From: Bradyrhizobium iriomotense | GTDB lineage: Bacteria > Pseudomonadota > Alphaproteobacteria > Rhizobiales > Xanthobacteraceae | Length of the DNA stretch: 64,000 nt | Assembly: GCF_030160715.1 (NCBI RefSeq) | Contig: NZ_BSOW01000017.1 | Span: 62,001 to 126,000 of the forward strand | Direction of reading: 5' to 3' | In this document: piece by piece, positions 10,612-18,899 of the stretch | How the letters are laid out: each line of letters starts with the position of its first letter | How positions within the stretch are numbered: the first letter of the stretch is position 1 | The notes under the pieces: generated by a model | Told to the model about the DNA's origin: nothing | What the model saw: only the letters and a program-made list of their open reading frames with translations | Database searches by the model: none | Translations under genes and position numbers: made by a program

Positions 10612-11175
10612 TCAGCTTCCGCTCTCGATCTTCTTCTTCAGCGCCTCGAGGCCGCCCTTGTAGAGCCCGCTCACCGCCTTCATCGCGGCCTCGTCGCTGA
10701 GCTCCGGCGGCGGGTCATTGTTGGGGAAGCCGCGATAGAACGCGCCGGCCCATTCCAGCTTCGTCTTGCCTTCCGGAGCCGGCGATACGGACAGGGTCGA
10801 GGAATAGTTGGTGACCGGCAGCACCTTCACGTCGACGGCCGTGATGCGGTACGAATAGCTCATCATGTCGGGCTCGTATTTGTAGAGCTCCTCGTCGACG
10901 GTGGCGCCGCCGGCAAGCGTCAGCCGCCGCGTCGCCCCGATCTCGTTGCCCTTCTCGCCCTCGGTCTTGGTGACGCCTGCGAGCCAGCTCATGTCCTGGA
11001 AATTGCCGATCACCGCCCAGACCTTGGCCTGCGGCGCGTTGATCTCGATGGATTCCCGCACCTTCTGCCGGGTGGGTCCGTGCGCCCAAGCGGACGGAAA
11101 TGCCGTCGTCAAAGCCGTCCCCGCCAGGGCCATCGCGGCCACCAGGCCAGCGGCCCTCGCAATCGTCATCCTCAT
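10612..11175 (-). CDS. periplasmic SRPBCC (START-like) protein, MxaD-like
   Basis: 187 aa. Signal peptide ending near AWA/HGPTRQ, then a polyketide-cyclase/START-like fold: SIEINAPQAKVWAVIGNFQDMSWL...GATRRLTL, ELYKYEPDMMSYSYRI, LEWAGAFYRG. MxaD, a periplasmic helper of methanol dehydrogenase, has this layout, and pairing with a YVTN propeller (9659-10609) supports an alcohol-oxidation link. TGAGGAAAC precedes the ATG at 11175. Family is confident; the role is inferred. Confidence 0.82.
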   Translation of the reverse strand: MRMTIARAAGLVAAMALAGTALTTAFPSAWAHGPTRQKVRESIEINAPQAKVWAVIGNFQDMSWLAGVTKTEGEKGNEIGATRRLTLAGGATVDEELYKYEPDMMSYSYRITAVDVKVLPVTNYSSTLSVSPAPEGKTKLEWAGAFYRGFPNNDPPPELSDEAAMKAVSGLYKGGLEALKKKIESGS

Positions 11176-11317
11176 GTCGTTTCCTCAAATGTATCGTTGG
11201 TGTCTTACGCGACTGACGCGCGCTGAGGCCATGGTAACGTAGTTTTGGACGGGATCGAGGCCGTTTGTGACGTCCGATGGTCTGACGGCGCGTTTCTTCC
11301 CCGTGTCCCGTGTCCCC

Positions 11318-12106
11318 CTACTCGTCCTGGAGCGCTGCATCGACGAATCCGGCCGGATCGTCGCAGAACTCGCGCATCACCTTGAAATGGTCCGTCTCCC
11401 ACAACGTCGCCGGCTCCAGTCCGGCTTTGGTCAGTCGCAACAGGGTCGCATTGGGATAGGCCATCAGCATCGGCGCGTGCGTGGCCATGATGACCTGGCA
11501 AATGCGGGAGCCCTCCATTCGCCGCAACAGCTTCAGGAATTCGATCTGCCGTGCCGGTGAAAGCGCCGACTCCGGCTCGTCGAAAATGAAGATGCCCTGC
11601 CGCTGGCAACGCTCTTCGAAGAAGCGCAGGAAGCCTTCGCCGTGGGAATGGGACAGGAAGTCAGGTGGCGGGCCGCCCGGCAGTCCCATTCTCATGTCTT
11701 CGAGCGCCAGCTTGTCGAGCCACCTCGCCACCGAAAAAAAGCTCTCGACACGGAAGAACCAGCCATTGGTTATCTTGGGCAGCCAACTCGCGCGCAGCGC
11801 CTTCGACAGTTGGCCACCCATCTTCTCCAGCGCGTCGGAATGGTCGACAGGCCTGTAGCCTTTGCCCCCGCCGGCATCGTCGAAGCCAGCAAGGGTAGCG
11901 ATCCCCTCGAGGATGGTGGACTTCCCCGTGCCGTTCTCGCCGACAATGATGGTGATGGGAGCCTCGAAACAAAGCTCGAAGTCATCCGTGAAGATCGGCA
12001 GGCAGAACGGATAGGCCTCGCGATCGGCAATGCGCGACGGCTCGAGCCAAACGCGTTTGAGATAGGGCGCCGGCAGATTGATTGTGCGGTTGCCCCTCCG
12101 ACTCAT
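11318..12106 (-). CDS. AAA/ABC-like predicted ATPase
   Basis: 262 aa from ATG 12106 (MSRRGNRTINLP), with GAGGA directly upstream; the frame is open further but without a better start. Walker A IIVGENGTGKSTI, Walker B IFIFDEPESALSPARQ, and the His-switch region MATHAPMLMAYP identify the predicted-ATPase family related to OLD/RecF-like proteins (COG3910 type). These are compact ABC-type ATPases of unknown job, sometimes in stress or defence loci. No partner nuclease is adjacent, so I assign no function. Confidence 0.85.
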   Translation of the reverse strand: MSRRGNRTINLPAPYLKRVWLEPSRIADREAYPFCLPIFTDDFELCFEAPITIIVGENGTGKSTILEGIATLAGFDDAGGGKGYRPVDHSDALEKMGGQLSKALRASWLPKITNGWFFRVESFFSVARWLDKLALEDMRMGLPGGPPPDFLSHSHGEGFLRFFEERCQRQGIFIFDEPESALSPARQIEFLKLLRRMEGSRICQVIMATHAPMLMAYPNATLLRLTKAGLEPATLWETDHFKVMREFCDDPAGFVDAALQDE

Positions 12107-12214
12107 TCCTCGCCCCTGCCAATTCCCGCCAGCTCCAACGACTGACGGGAACGTAACAGGAACGCTCGACTTATGAAAGTGGCATCTTGGACCTGCCACA
12201 AGCCCCGGTCGCGC

Positions 12215-13075
12215 CTAGTCCAACACCTCCAGCACCAGCTCCATCGTCATCAGCACGGGATTGTCGCCGCGGACCAGGCGGCCCTCGGCGAGGCCGCCGG
12301 TGTAGTCGACCAGGGCAACATCGAGCTTCGCCTCCTGCGCACCGGAGGCGCCGGGCGCGATTGTGCCGGCCGTCACAGCCAGCTCGGTCGCAAACGGCTC
12401 TGTCACGCCGCCATGGGTGAAGCGGGCGCCAATGGTAGAGCCGACGCCGCCATGGATCTTCGCACGCTTGATGCGGTGCTCGCGGCAGAAGCCTTCGAGC
12501 GCCCCGGCAAGGTCCTGGTTGGGCCGCAGCCGCAGGGCGAAGGCGCGGGCAGTGGTGCGTGCGCCGGTCGTGCTTGAGGCCACCGGCCCAAACAGCTTGA
12601 AGTTGGTTTCGCCGTCAGGCTCCGCCGTGAACATCGCGCCGTCGATGCCGAACGCTGCGACCTCGAACGGCTCGGCGACGACAGTCTCCTCCGGCAGCAT
12701 ATGGCCGCCGTTGGCGCGACCGTCCGCCTCGGTCCAGAGCCCATGGCAGTGGAAAAACGCCGCGCCATCGCGCCTGCCCAGCGTCAGGCTGCCGAGCCGC
12801 ACCCGCGTCACGCCCTCGGGGCGAAAGGTCTCGCTGTAGAACGCGGCGTTCTCGCCGGTCTTCGACAGCGCCGGCATCACGTAAGCGAACGGGCCGAGCG
12901 CGCCGTGCCCGAAATTGAGGACACCGCCGGCAAAGCCCTCCGCCGCAAAGCCGCGGCGCGCGGCCTCCAGCAGTGGCATGCCGGATTGCAGCGTGAAGGA
13001 AAATGCTCGTCCCCTCGCCTCCACCCACTGGATACGCTCGGCGACCGGTGTGCCCGGCTGCTTGATGCTCCGCAT
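12215..13075 (-). CDS. PPC/DUF296 domain protein
   Basis: 286 aa. FFHCHGLWTEADGRANGGHM plus LPEETVV is the PPC (plants-and-prokaryotes-conserved, DUF296) signature; a second, weaker copy (IKRAKIHGGVGSTIGARFTHG) suggests an internal duplication. The biochemical role of PPC proteins in bacteria is not established. It follows the acyl-CoA synthetase on the same strand with a 9-bp gap, so it is probably co-transcribed with it. The 3' end faces the AAA ATPase gene 108 bp away. Confidence 0.82.
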   Translation of the reverse strand: MRSIKQPGTPVAERIQWVEARGRAFSFTLQSGMPLLEAARRGFAAEGFAGGVLNFGHGALGPFAYVMPALSKTGENAAFYSETFRPEGVTRVRLGSLTLGRRDGAAFFHCHGLWTEADGRANGGHMLPEETVVAEPFEVAAFGIDGAMFTAEPDGETNFKLFGPVASSTTGARTTARAFALRLRPNQDLAGALEGFCREHRIKRAKIHGGVGSTIGARFTHGGVTEPFATELAVTAGTIAPGASGAQEAKLDVALVDYTGGLAEGRLVRGDNPVLMTMELVLEVLD

Positions 13076-13084
13076 GATCAGCGC

Positions 13085-14689
13085 TCAGCCCGCCTGCTTG
13101 TTGTCGAGATCGAGCAGGCCCCGCGCCTCCAGCTCGTCGCGCACCATTCGCTTGGGGATCTTGCCATAGCCCGATTTCGGCAGCGCCTCCCAGAAGAAGA
13201 AGCGCTTCGGCATCTTGTAGCGCGGCACCTTGGGGCCGAGGAACGCCGCCATCTCCGCCTCGCTCACGGGTTTTGCTCCCTCGCGCGCAACGCAGACGGC
13301 AACACCGACCTCGCCCCAGGTCGGATCGGGCACGCCGAGGACGGCGACCTCGCCGACCGCGGGATGCGTCAAGATCTTCTCCTCGATCTCGCGCGGATAG
13401 ATGTTGGAGCCGCCGGAGATGTACATGTCGGAGGCGCGTCCCGTGATGTAGACAAAGCCTTCCTCGTCCATGTGGCCGAGATCGCCGGTGCGGAACCAGC
13501 CGTTGCGAAACGCTTTCGCGTTGGCCTCGGGGTTGTCGTAGTAGCCGGCGAACACCGCAGGGCCGATCACGCAGATCTCGCCGCTCTGGTTGGCCCCAAG
13601 CTCGCGGCCCGCGTCGTCCTGGATCGAGACCTGCATGCCCGTGCGCTCGAAACCGCAGGTGCCAATCTTGGAATGCGGACCGTCTTCGAGATCGTGCAGC
13701 GCCGCCGGCAGCACCGTGATGTTGCCGGTGACCTCGCCGAGGCCAAAGTACTGCACGATGACTTTGCCGAGCTTGTTCAGCGCAGTCTTCTGATCCTCGC
13801 GATACATCGGCGCGCCCGCATAGATCACCTGGCGCAGCGAGGAATGGTCGAACTTGTCGGCCGCGGGATGCTCGACCATCATCTTCAGAATCGTCGGCAC
13901 GGTGAAGAGGTTACTGACGCGATGCGTCTCGATCAGACGAAACGCCTCGCTGATGTCGAATTTTTCGGTCGGCAGCAGCACGGTGCGCGCGCCGCGCGCG
14001 GTCTGCATCAGCTGATGCACGCCGGCGCCATGCGACAGCGGCGCGACCACCAGCGATGCATCCGCTTCGGTGGTGCCCGGCGTCAGATCGGCAAGATGAT
14101 TGGTGACCACAAAACCCATCTGGCCATGGGTGAGCACGGCCGCCTTGGAACGGCCGGTGGTACCGGAGGTGAAGAAGAACCAGCAGGGATCGTCATGCTC
14201 GACGGCGACGTTCTCGACCGTGGCGCCCGCGTGCTTCTCGATCGCCTCCGCAACAGTGGTGTCACCGAACGCGCCGTCACCGATGCGCCAGGTGAACTCC
14301 AATGCCCCACCGGTCACGGCTGCGGCATGCTCGGGAAAATCGCCGTGGCACAAGAATCCTCTCGCGCCGGAAGCCTGCGCGAGATAGGTGACCTCGTCCG
14401 GCATCAGGCGGAAGTTGGTGGGCACCCAGACCGCGCCGAGCCGGAACGCGGCGAACATCGAGAAGAACATCTCGTCGCCATTCTTGGAATGGACGAGGAT
14501 GCGGTCGCCCTTGTTGATGCCGCGCGCGGCAAGCGCAGCGGCGAGCGCGGACACTTGCGCGTCGATCTCGCGCCAGGTCCAGTATCTATCGCCCCACACG
14601 AAACCCGGCCGCGACCCGTGCCGCCGCGCATTCTGGGTCAGCATGTAAGCGAGATTCATGACGCGGCGCGACATCCGCAATGGCTGCAT
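13085..14689 (-). CDS. acyl-CoA synthetase (AMP-forming)
   Basis: 534 aa from ATG 14689 (MQPLRMSRRVM), preceded by GAGGAAG. ANL-superfamily motifs in order: A3 FFTSGTTGRSKAAV, A5 region QYFGLGEV, A7/A8 RTGDLGHMDEEGFVYITGRASDMY, A10 catalytic Lys in SGYGKIPKRM. It activates a carboxylic acid to its CoA thioester via an acyl-adenylate. The N-terminal LAYMLTQNARRHGSRPGFVW is typical of the medium/long-chain or aromatic acyl-CoA ligase class; the substrate is unknown. Operon with the PPC gene downstream. Confidence 0.92.
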   Translation of the reverse strand: MQPLRMSRRVMNLAYMLTQNARRHGSRPGFVWGDRYWTWREIDAQVSALAAALAARGINKGDRILVHSKNGDEMFFSMFAAFRLGAVWVPTNFRLMPDEVTYLAQASGARGFLCHGDFPEHAAAVTGGALEFTWRIGDGAFGDTTVAEAIEKHAGATVENVAVEHDDPCWFFFTSGTTGRSKAAVLTHGQMGFVVTNHLADLTPGTTEADASLVVAPLSHGAGVHQLMQTARGARTVLLPTEKFDISEAFRLIETHRVSNLFTVPTILKMMVEHPAADKFDHSSLRQVIYAGAPMYREDQKTALNKLGKVIVQYFGLGEVTGNITVLPAALHDLEDGPHSKIGTCGFERTGMQVSIQDDAGRELGANQSGEICVIGPAVFAGYYDNPEANAKAFRNGWFRTGDLGHMDEEGFVYITGRASDMYISGGSNIYPREIEEKILTHPAVGEVAVLGVPDPTWGEVGVAVCVAREGAKPVSEAEMAAFLGPKVPRYKMPKRFFFWEALPKSGYGKIPKRMVRDELEARGLLDLDNKQAG

Positions 14690-14883
14690 GGGGCTTCCTC
14701 TTCGCTGGCGGCCTGCGCGCAGGCGGACCGCACTTCGCGGATCATTTATCGCCATCGTCAGCGGTGCCGCAAGATCGCACGGCGCAAGGTCGCATTGTCC
14801 GGCGGAGCAGCCTCGATCGTTCAGGGAATCTTAAACATGATCGGCGCAACCTTGACCCGTCTCCGCGTACAGAGTTTTGCACC

Positions 14884-15207
14884 ATGTCCAAGGCGCCCGC
14901 TTTCCTCCTGTTGTCGCTGGTGCTCGCCGGATGCGCCGCGGCCCCGCAAGCGCGACTTGCGTCCGATCCCGCGTTTGCCCCGGCGCGCTACGCCTGGGAC
15001 GGTGCTGGTGAGGATCCCAATCAGCCGAAGCCGGCGCGCACGTCGCGGACCGCTGCCCGAACCGGCCAGGACAAGTCGGTCGCGGCGGCCCAGGATGGTA
15101 TCGAAACCGACCAGGAGTCACAGGTCAAGCGATCGCTCGTCATCTGCAAGGGCTGCCTGCGGCCGCAACCTGCAGAGGATTCGCGTCTCGCCAGGGTTGC
15201 CGATTGA
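14884..15207 (+). CDS. small lipoprotein, function unknown
   Basis: 107 aa. MSKAPAFLLLSLVLAGCAAAP has a clear lipobox (LAGC), so it should be a periplasm-facing lipoprotein. The rest is Pro/Ala/Thr-rich and low complexity, with a CKGC pair (VICKGCLRPQ) near the end that might hold a disulfide or metal. The open frame extends upstream of the ATG, but that part would precede the signal sequence and is rejected. I recognise no family. Confidence 0.7.
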   Translation: MSKAPAFLLLSLVLAGCAAAPQARLASDPAFAPARYAWDGAGEDPNQPKPARTSRTAARTGQDKSVAAAQDGIETDQESQVKRSLVICKGCLRPQPAEDSRLARVAD

Positions 15208-15299
15208 ACCAATCCGCCGCCACGAAACTCTACTGAGATACACCGCCGGCCGGACATTTCCGGCCTATAAGCGCGGTGCAACCGATCTCAGGACATCCC

Positions 15300-15815
15300 A
15301 TGCTCACCCGCCGCACGTTCGTCGCAGCCTCGCTTCTCGCCACCGTCGACGCGGCCGCCGCGCAGGCCCCCTCAGCCAACGATCCCGTCGCGATCCTGAC
15401 CGCGATCTACACCCGCGCCGCCAAGGGAAAAGGCGACGGCGGCGGCGCCTTCATCATCGAGACCAAGGCGGCCAAGGCAAAATATCTCTCGAAATCGCTG
15501 GTCGCGCTGTGGGCCAAGGCCGACGCGCACACGCCGAAGGGCGACGTCGGGCCAGTCGATTTCGATCCCGTGACCAACTCGCAGGAGCCCGACGTCAAAT
15601 CGTTCAAGGTCGACACCGAGAAGCTCGAGGCCGACAAGGCCACCATCGCGGTGACCATCGCCGGTCACCGCAACGACCGCAAACCCGCCGACCAGGTCGT
15701 GCGTTATGAGTTGGTGCGCGAGGGGAGTAGCTGGAAGATTGACAACATCAAGGGCGCGTCCGACGGGCAAGCCTGGTCGATCCGCAAGATGCTGACGGAC
15801 TCGCTGAAGAGCTGA
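15300..15815 (+). CDS. secreted DUF3828-like protein
   Basis: 171 aa. RRTFVAASLLATVDAAAAQAP is a signal peptide with a twin-arginine start (RRTF). The mature part (NDPVAILTAIYTRAAKG..., KYLSKSLVALWAKADA, YELVREGSSWKIDNIKG) matches the DUF3828 pattern of small secreted proteins with an NTF2-like cup. GGTGA-type ribosome sites are weak. It is followed 11 bp later by the small GNAT gene. Function unknown. Confidence 0.78.
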   Translation: MLTRRTFVAASLLATVDAAAAQAPSANDPVAILTAIYTRAAKGKGDGGGAFIIETKAAKAKYLSKSLVALWAKADAHTPKGDVGPVDFDPVTNSQEPDVKSFKVDTEKLEADKATIAVTIAGHRNDRKPADQVVRYELVREGSSWKIDNIKGASDGQAWSIRKMLTDSLKS

Positions 15816-15826
15816 CGGGAGACGAC

Positions 15827-16102
15827 ATGAGCGACGTCATCGACAACAGGGCCCATCACCGCTTCGAGCTCGAAGTGGAGGGCCATCTCGCCACCGAGCA
15901 TTACAGGCTCGACGGCAATGTCATCACCTTCGAGCATACGGAGGTGCCGAAAGAACTCGGCGGCAAGGGTGTCGGCTCAAAGCTGGTGCAAGGCGCGCTC
16001 GACCAGGTCCGCGCTGCGGGATTGAGGCTGATCCCGCAATGTCCGTTCGTGAGGGCCTGGATCGACAAGCATCCAGACTACGCGGATCTCGTGAAGAGAT
16101 GA
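15827..16102 (+). CDS. small GNAT-like (YidJ/Gcn5-related) acetyltransferase domain protein, copy 1
   Basis: 91 aa. VPKELGGKGVGSKLVQGALDQVRAAGLRLIPQCPFVRAWIDKHPDY is the minimal GNAT fold (acetyl-CoA loop GGKGVGSKLV, then CPFV...HPEY) of the YidJ/DUF-type N-acetyltransferases. GGGAGA precedes the ATG. A paralogue of the same length lies at 17781-18056. Substrate unknown. A hairpin follows the stop. Confidence 0.88.
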   Translation: MSDVIDNRAHHRFELEVEGHLATEHYRLDGNVITFEHTEVPKELGGKGVGSKLVQGALDQVRAAGLRLIPQCPFVRAWIDKHPDYADLVKR

Positions 16103-16107
16103 GCGGC

Positions 16108-16134
16108 GCAGGCCCGCCGATCGCGCGGGCCTGC
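16108..16134. terminator. hairpin between convergent genes
   Basis: GCAGGCCCGC, short loop, GCGGGCCTGC. No T-tract, but its position between the converging GNAT and SPW genes suggests bidirectional termination. Confidence 0.6.
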
Positions 16135-16147
16135 AGGAATCTACGGC

Positions 16148-16546
16148 CTATTGCCCGTGCTTGAGCATGTCCTGGTCGCTCAGCGTCCAATCCTGCCAGA
16201 GCTGGAGAATGCCGAGCAGCACCACCACCGCGCCGAGGCTGGTGTGGTAGACGCGCAGAAAGCCTTCGCCGGAATAGCCGAGGATATAGGGCGAGACGAT
16301 CAGCCAAAGGCCGACCAGGATCGTCGCCACCTCCTGCCAGCGCTGCAACGCGACATATTCGAGCTGGCTGAGGCCAAACACCACCAGGCCAACTGCGACC
16401 GAGTTCAGGATCACCGTCTGGTGTCCGACGATCGCAGTATGATCCTGGACGGGAAACCACGGCGACGCAGCGATCAGCGCGCCGAGCAGCATCCCGCACC
16501 AGTCTTCCCATGTTCGATGAGTATTCAGAAAACCAAAGTCCGACAT
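16148..16546 (-). CDS. SPW-repeat membrane protein
   Basis: 132 aa with four hydrophobic segments. Two copies of the SPW motif are visible (GALIAASPWFPVQ and GLWLIVSPYILGY), each within a two-helix repeat, as in the SPW-repeat family of small inner-membrane proteins. N-terminal HRTWEDWCGMLLG is also typical. AGGAGGT sits just before the ATG at 16546. The family's role is unknown. Confidence 0.87.
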   Translation of the reverse strand: MSDFGFLNTHRTWEDWCGMLLGALIAASPWFPVQDHTAIVGHQTVILNSVAVGLVVFGLSQLEYVALQRWQEVATILVGLWLIVSPYILGYSGEGFLRVYHTSLGAVVVLLGILQLWQDWTLSDQDMLKHGQ

Positions 16547-16728
16547 CGTAACCTCCTACACAAGAGGCATACGTCGGCGGCTGGCGATCACGACACTCCG
16601 AACGTTCAGCGACCCTGCCGGCCGCATTCGGGCGTATGTCTTTTCAAACACGTGGGAACCGCGGCGGAACTTGCAAGAGCCGTGCGGAGGATTTTTGTAG
16701 TCGCCGCGCGACGTTAACCTTTTCGACG

Positions 16729-17676
16729 CTACAGCGCGCCGAGCTTCTGGAGCGCCTCACGCGCCGTCGGCAAGCCTGGTCGCAATTCCAGCGCCTTCCT
16801 GAAATCGGCGATCGCGCCCTGCTTGTCGCCGAGCCGCATCCTGGCCTGGCCGCGGTTGTTCCAGGAGAAGACGTCGGAAGGGTCGTATTGCAGCGCCTTG
16901 TCGTAGTCGGCGAGACCGCCCTTGTTGTCACCCTGGTAGAGCCGGATCATGCCGCGATTGCGCCAGCCGCGTGCATCTGCCGGCGCGAGCCGGATGACTT
17001 CCCCATAGTCGGCCGCCGCGCGGTCGAGCTGCTCGGAATCGCGATAGGCGTTGCCGCGGTTGATATAGGCGAGCGGATCGGGCGCTAGCTTAATCTGCAC
17101 GGTGTAGTCGGAAATTGCATGCGCCATGTCGCGGTTGCGATAGTAGATGTAACCGCGGTTGCCATAGGCCATGGCAAACGTGGGATCGGCCTTGATTGCA
17201 GCATTGAAATCGGCGAAGGCGCCGCCAGCGTCACCCTTGTTGAAGCGCGCATCGCCCCGGCCGTTATAGGCAATCGCCAACGACGGATCGAGCTTGATCG
17301 CCTGGTCATAGTCGGCGATGGCGCGGTCGAAATCGCGCTTGAAGGCATAGACGCGGCCGCGATTGTTGAAGGCGCAGGCGTAGGTCGCATCGATCCTGAC
17401 GGCCTCGTCGAGATCGCTGAGCGCGGCATCGAGCTCGCGCTTCTCGGTCAGGCCATGGCCGCGGTTGCAATAGGCGGCGGCCAGCTTGCGGCCGGTCTCG
17501 CTCCCGGCATCGATCACCGCCGAGCACGCCTTGACGCGGTCATCCGGCGCGCTCGCGGTCCCGATGCAGGCGTCCCAGGCCTGCGCCGCCGCATCGCCGT
17601 CCGCGGCCGATGCCGGCGCGGTCCAGGCAAGCGTCAGCACGGCCAGCAAAGCTACAAGACCGATCGAGCCACGCAT
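16729..17676 (-). CDS. secreted tetratricopeptide-repeat protein
   Basis: 315 aa. Signal peptide MRGSIGLVALLAVLTLAWTAPASAADG, then about seven 34-residue TPR units with the typical W-LG-Y-A-F-A-P spacing (e.g. YNGRGDARFNKGDAGGAFADFNAAIKADP-type repeats, NNRGQARMRLGDKQGAIADF). Periplasmic scaffold for protein-protein contacts; partner unknown. Isolated gene on the minus strand. Confidence 0.88.
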   Translation of the reverse strand: MRGSIGLVALLAVLTLAWTAPASAADGDAAAQAWDACIGTASAPDDRVKACSAVIDAGSETGRKLAAAYCNRGHGLTEKRELDAALSDLDEAVRIDATYACAFNNRGRVYAFKRDFDRAIADYDQAIKLDPSLAIAYNGRGDARFNKGDAGGAFADFNAAIKADPTFAMAYGNRGYIYYRNRDMAHAISDYTVQIKLAPDPLAYINRGNAYRDSEQLDRAAADYGEVIRLAPADARGWRNRGMIRLYQGDNKGGLADYDKALQYDPSDVFSWNNRGQARMRLGDKQGAIADFRKALELRPGLPTAREALQKLGAL

Positions 17677-17780
17677 GCGACGGATATCTCCCCTGCAACG
17701 ATGTCCCTTGGTCGCGCCTTGGCAGAGGCGGGTTCACACGCCTAGATCAGGGCCTGCAACGACGGATGGGAAGGATCGGC

Positions 17781-18056
17781 ATGTCGGCATCGGTACGCGA
17801 CAACAAGGACAAAAGCCGCTTCGAGCTCGATGTCGGCCAGGAGGTCGCCTTCGCCAATTACCGGCTGACGCCGTCGGCCGTGATCATCACCCACACCGAG
17901 ACGCCGCGCGCGCTGCGCGGCCGCGGCATCGCATCCGAACTGGTCAAGGGCGCACTGGAATTGATCCGGCGCGACGGCAGGAAGGTGGTCGCGGGCTGCG
18001 GCTTCGTCGTCGACTATCTCGACAAGCATCCGGAATATGCGGATCTCGTCGCGTAA
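17781..18056 (+). CDS. small GNAT-like acetyltransferase domain protein, copy 2
   Basis: 91 aa from ATG 17781 (MSASVRDNKDKSRFELDV); GGAAGGA at 17768-17774 supports it over the ATG at 17766. TPRALRGRGIASELVKGALELIRRDGRKVVAGCGFVVDYLDKHPEYADL aligns end to end with the gene at 15827. The pair are diverged paralogues flanking SPW and TPR genes. Ends at a shared bidirectional terminator. Confidence 0.88.
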   Translation: MSASVRDNKDKSRFELDVGQEVAFANYRLTPSAVIITHTETPRALRGRGIASELVKGALELIRRDGRKVVAGCGFVVDYLDKHPEYADLVA

Positions 18057-18067
18057 GCGCCGGACAC

Positions 18068-18099
18068 AAAAAAGGCCCGCGATCTCGCGGGCCTTTTTC
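18068..18099. terminator. bidirectional rho-independent terminator
   Basis: AAAAAAGGCCCGC, loop GATCT, GCGGGCCTTTTT; A-run and T-run on either side serve both the GNAT gene (plus) and the DUF3597 gene (minus). Confidence 0.9.
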
Positions 18100-18119
18100 A
18101 ACGCCGATGGCACTTGCCG

Positions 18120-18560
18120 TCAGTGCTTGATCTCCGGAGGCAGCTTGCCGCCATTGGCAGCGAGCTTGGACATCACCTGCTTGTGCAGCCAGACGTTCAT
18201 CGTCGCGGAATCGTTGGTGTCGCCGGTGTAGCCGAGCTCCTTGGCGAGATCCTTTCGCGCGGCAAGGCTGGAATCGATGTCGAGCGCCTTCATGAGGTCG
18301 ACGATCGAGGTGCGCCATTCCAGCTTCTCGCCCTTGTGCGCGGCGACCGCCTTGTCGACGATCGCGGCCACATCCACGGTCTGCGCGGGAGCAGCGGATG
18401 GCGCGGCGGCAGATGGAGCTGCGGAAGGTACGGCCGACGGCGTCGAGCCTGAAGGAGCGGAGCCTGCCGGCGCTCCGCCGGGGGTCGCTCCGCTGGCCGG
18501 CGCAGCCGCGGCAGGATGGCTGCCGAAGATCGCGCTGACGATTTTACCAAAGATGCTCAT
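18120..18560 (-). CDS. DUF3597 domain protein
   Basis: 146 aa. MSIFGKIVSAIFG, a long Ala/Pro/Gly/Ser-rich linker, then the DUF3597 core TVDVAAIVDKAVAAHKGEKLEW, SIVDLMKALDIDSSLAARKDLAKELGY, and LHKQVMSKLAANGG. The family is a small helical domain sometimes fused to LysM modules; its function is unknown. The low-complexity linker is about 40 residues. Confidence 0.88.
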   Translation of the reverse strand: MSIFGKIVSAIFGSHPAAAAPASGATPGGAPAGSAPSGSTPSAVPSAAPSAAAPSAAPAQTVDVAAIVDKAVAAHKGEKLEWRTSIVDLMKALDIDSSLAARKDLAKELGYTGDTNDSATMNVWLHKQVMSKLAANGGKLPPEIKH

Positions 18561-18899
18561 GTCTGCTTCCCCAAAGAAGGATCCGTTGGAAGGGCCTCAG
18601 GTGCCAACCTATAGACCAAGTTTCTGTGTCGCGTCCGCTGCCTGAGCGGAGCATGCCACAGCATCAGCTTATCTGCGGCGAAATGACGACCGAATGACAT
18701 ATTCGCGGTTGCACTGCGACATCGAATTTCACCCAGGCGTGAGGGACAGCCCCTGTGAATGGGAGTACGCTTCCACTTCGGCTCGCGACCCGCTGGTCTT
18801 CCGAGTCTGGTGTGGAATCGCGATTGTTCGAGAAAATAGCGGCCGCGTGCGCCGTTTGCCGGCGCGGCATTCGGTCGCGCGGCAAGGGAGCAAGCGACC
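18561..18899. other. intergenic region between divergent DUF3597 and DUF2189 genes
   Basis: 339 bases. It must contain the divergent promoters of both neighbours; AAGGGAGCAAGCGACC before the ATG at 18900 is the ribosome site of the DUF2189 gene. I see no further gene, repeat or RNA here. Confidence 0.4.

Noticed and set aside
12701..15709. A ~1000-residue plus-strand reading frame
   Set aside because: It is the antisense of the PPC protein and acyl-CoA synthetase, whose motifs are unmistakable on the minus strand; the frame is open only because of GC-rich codon bias.
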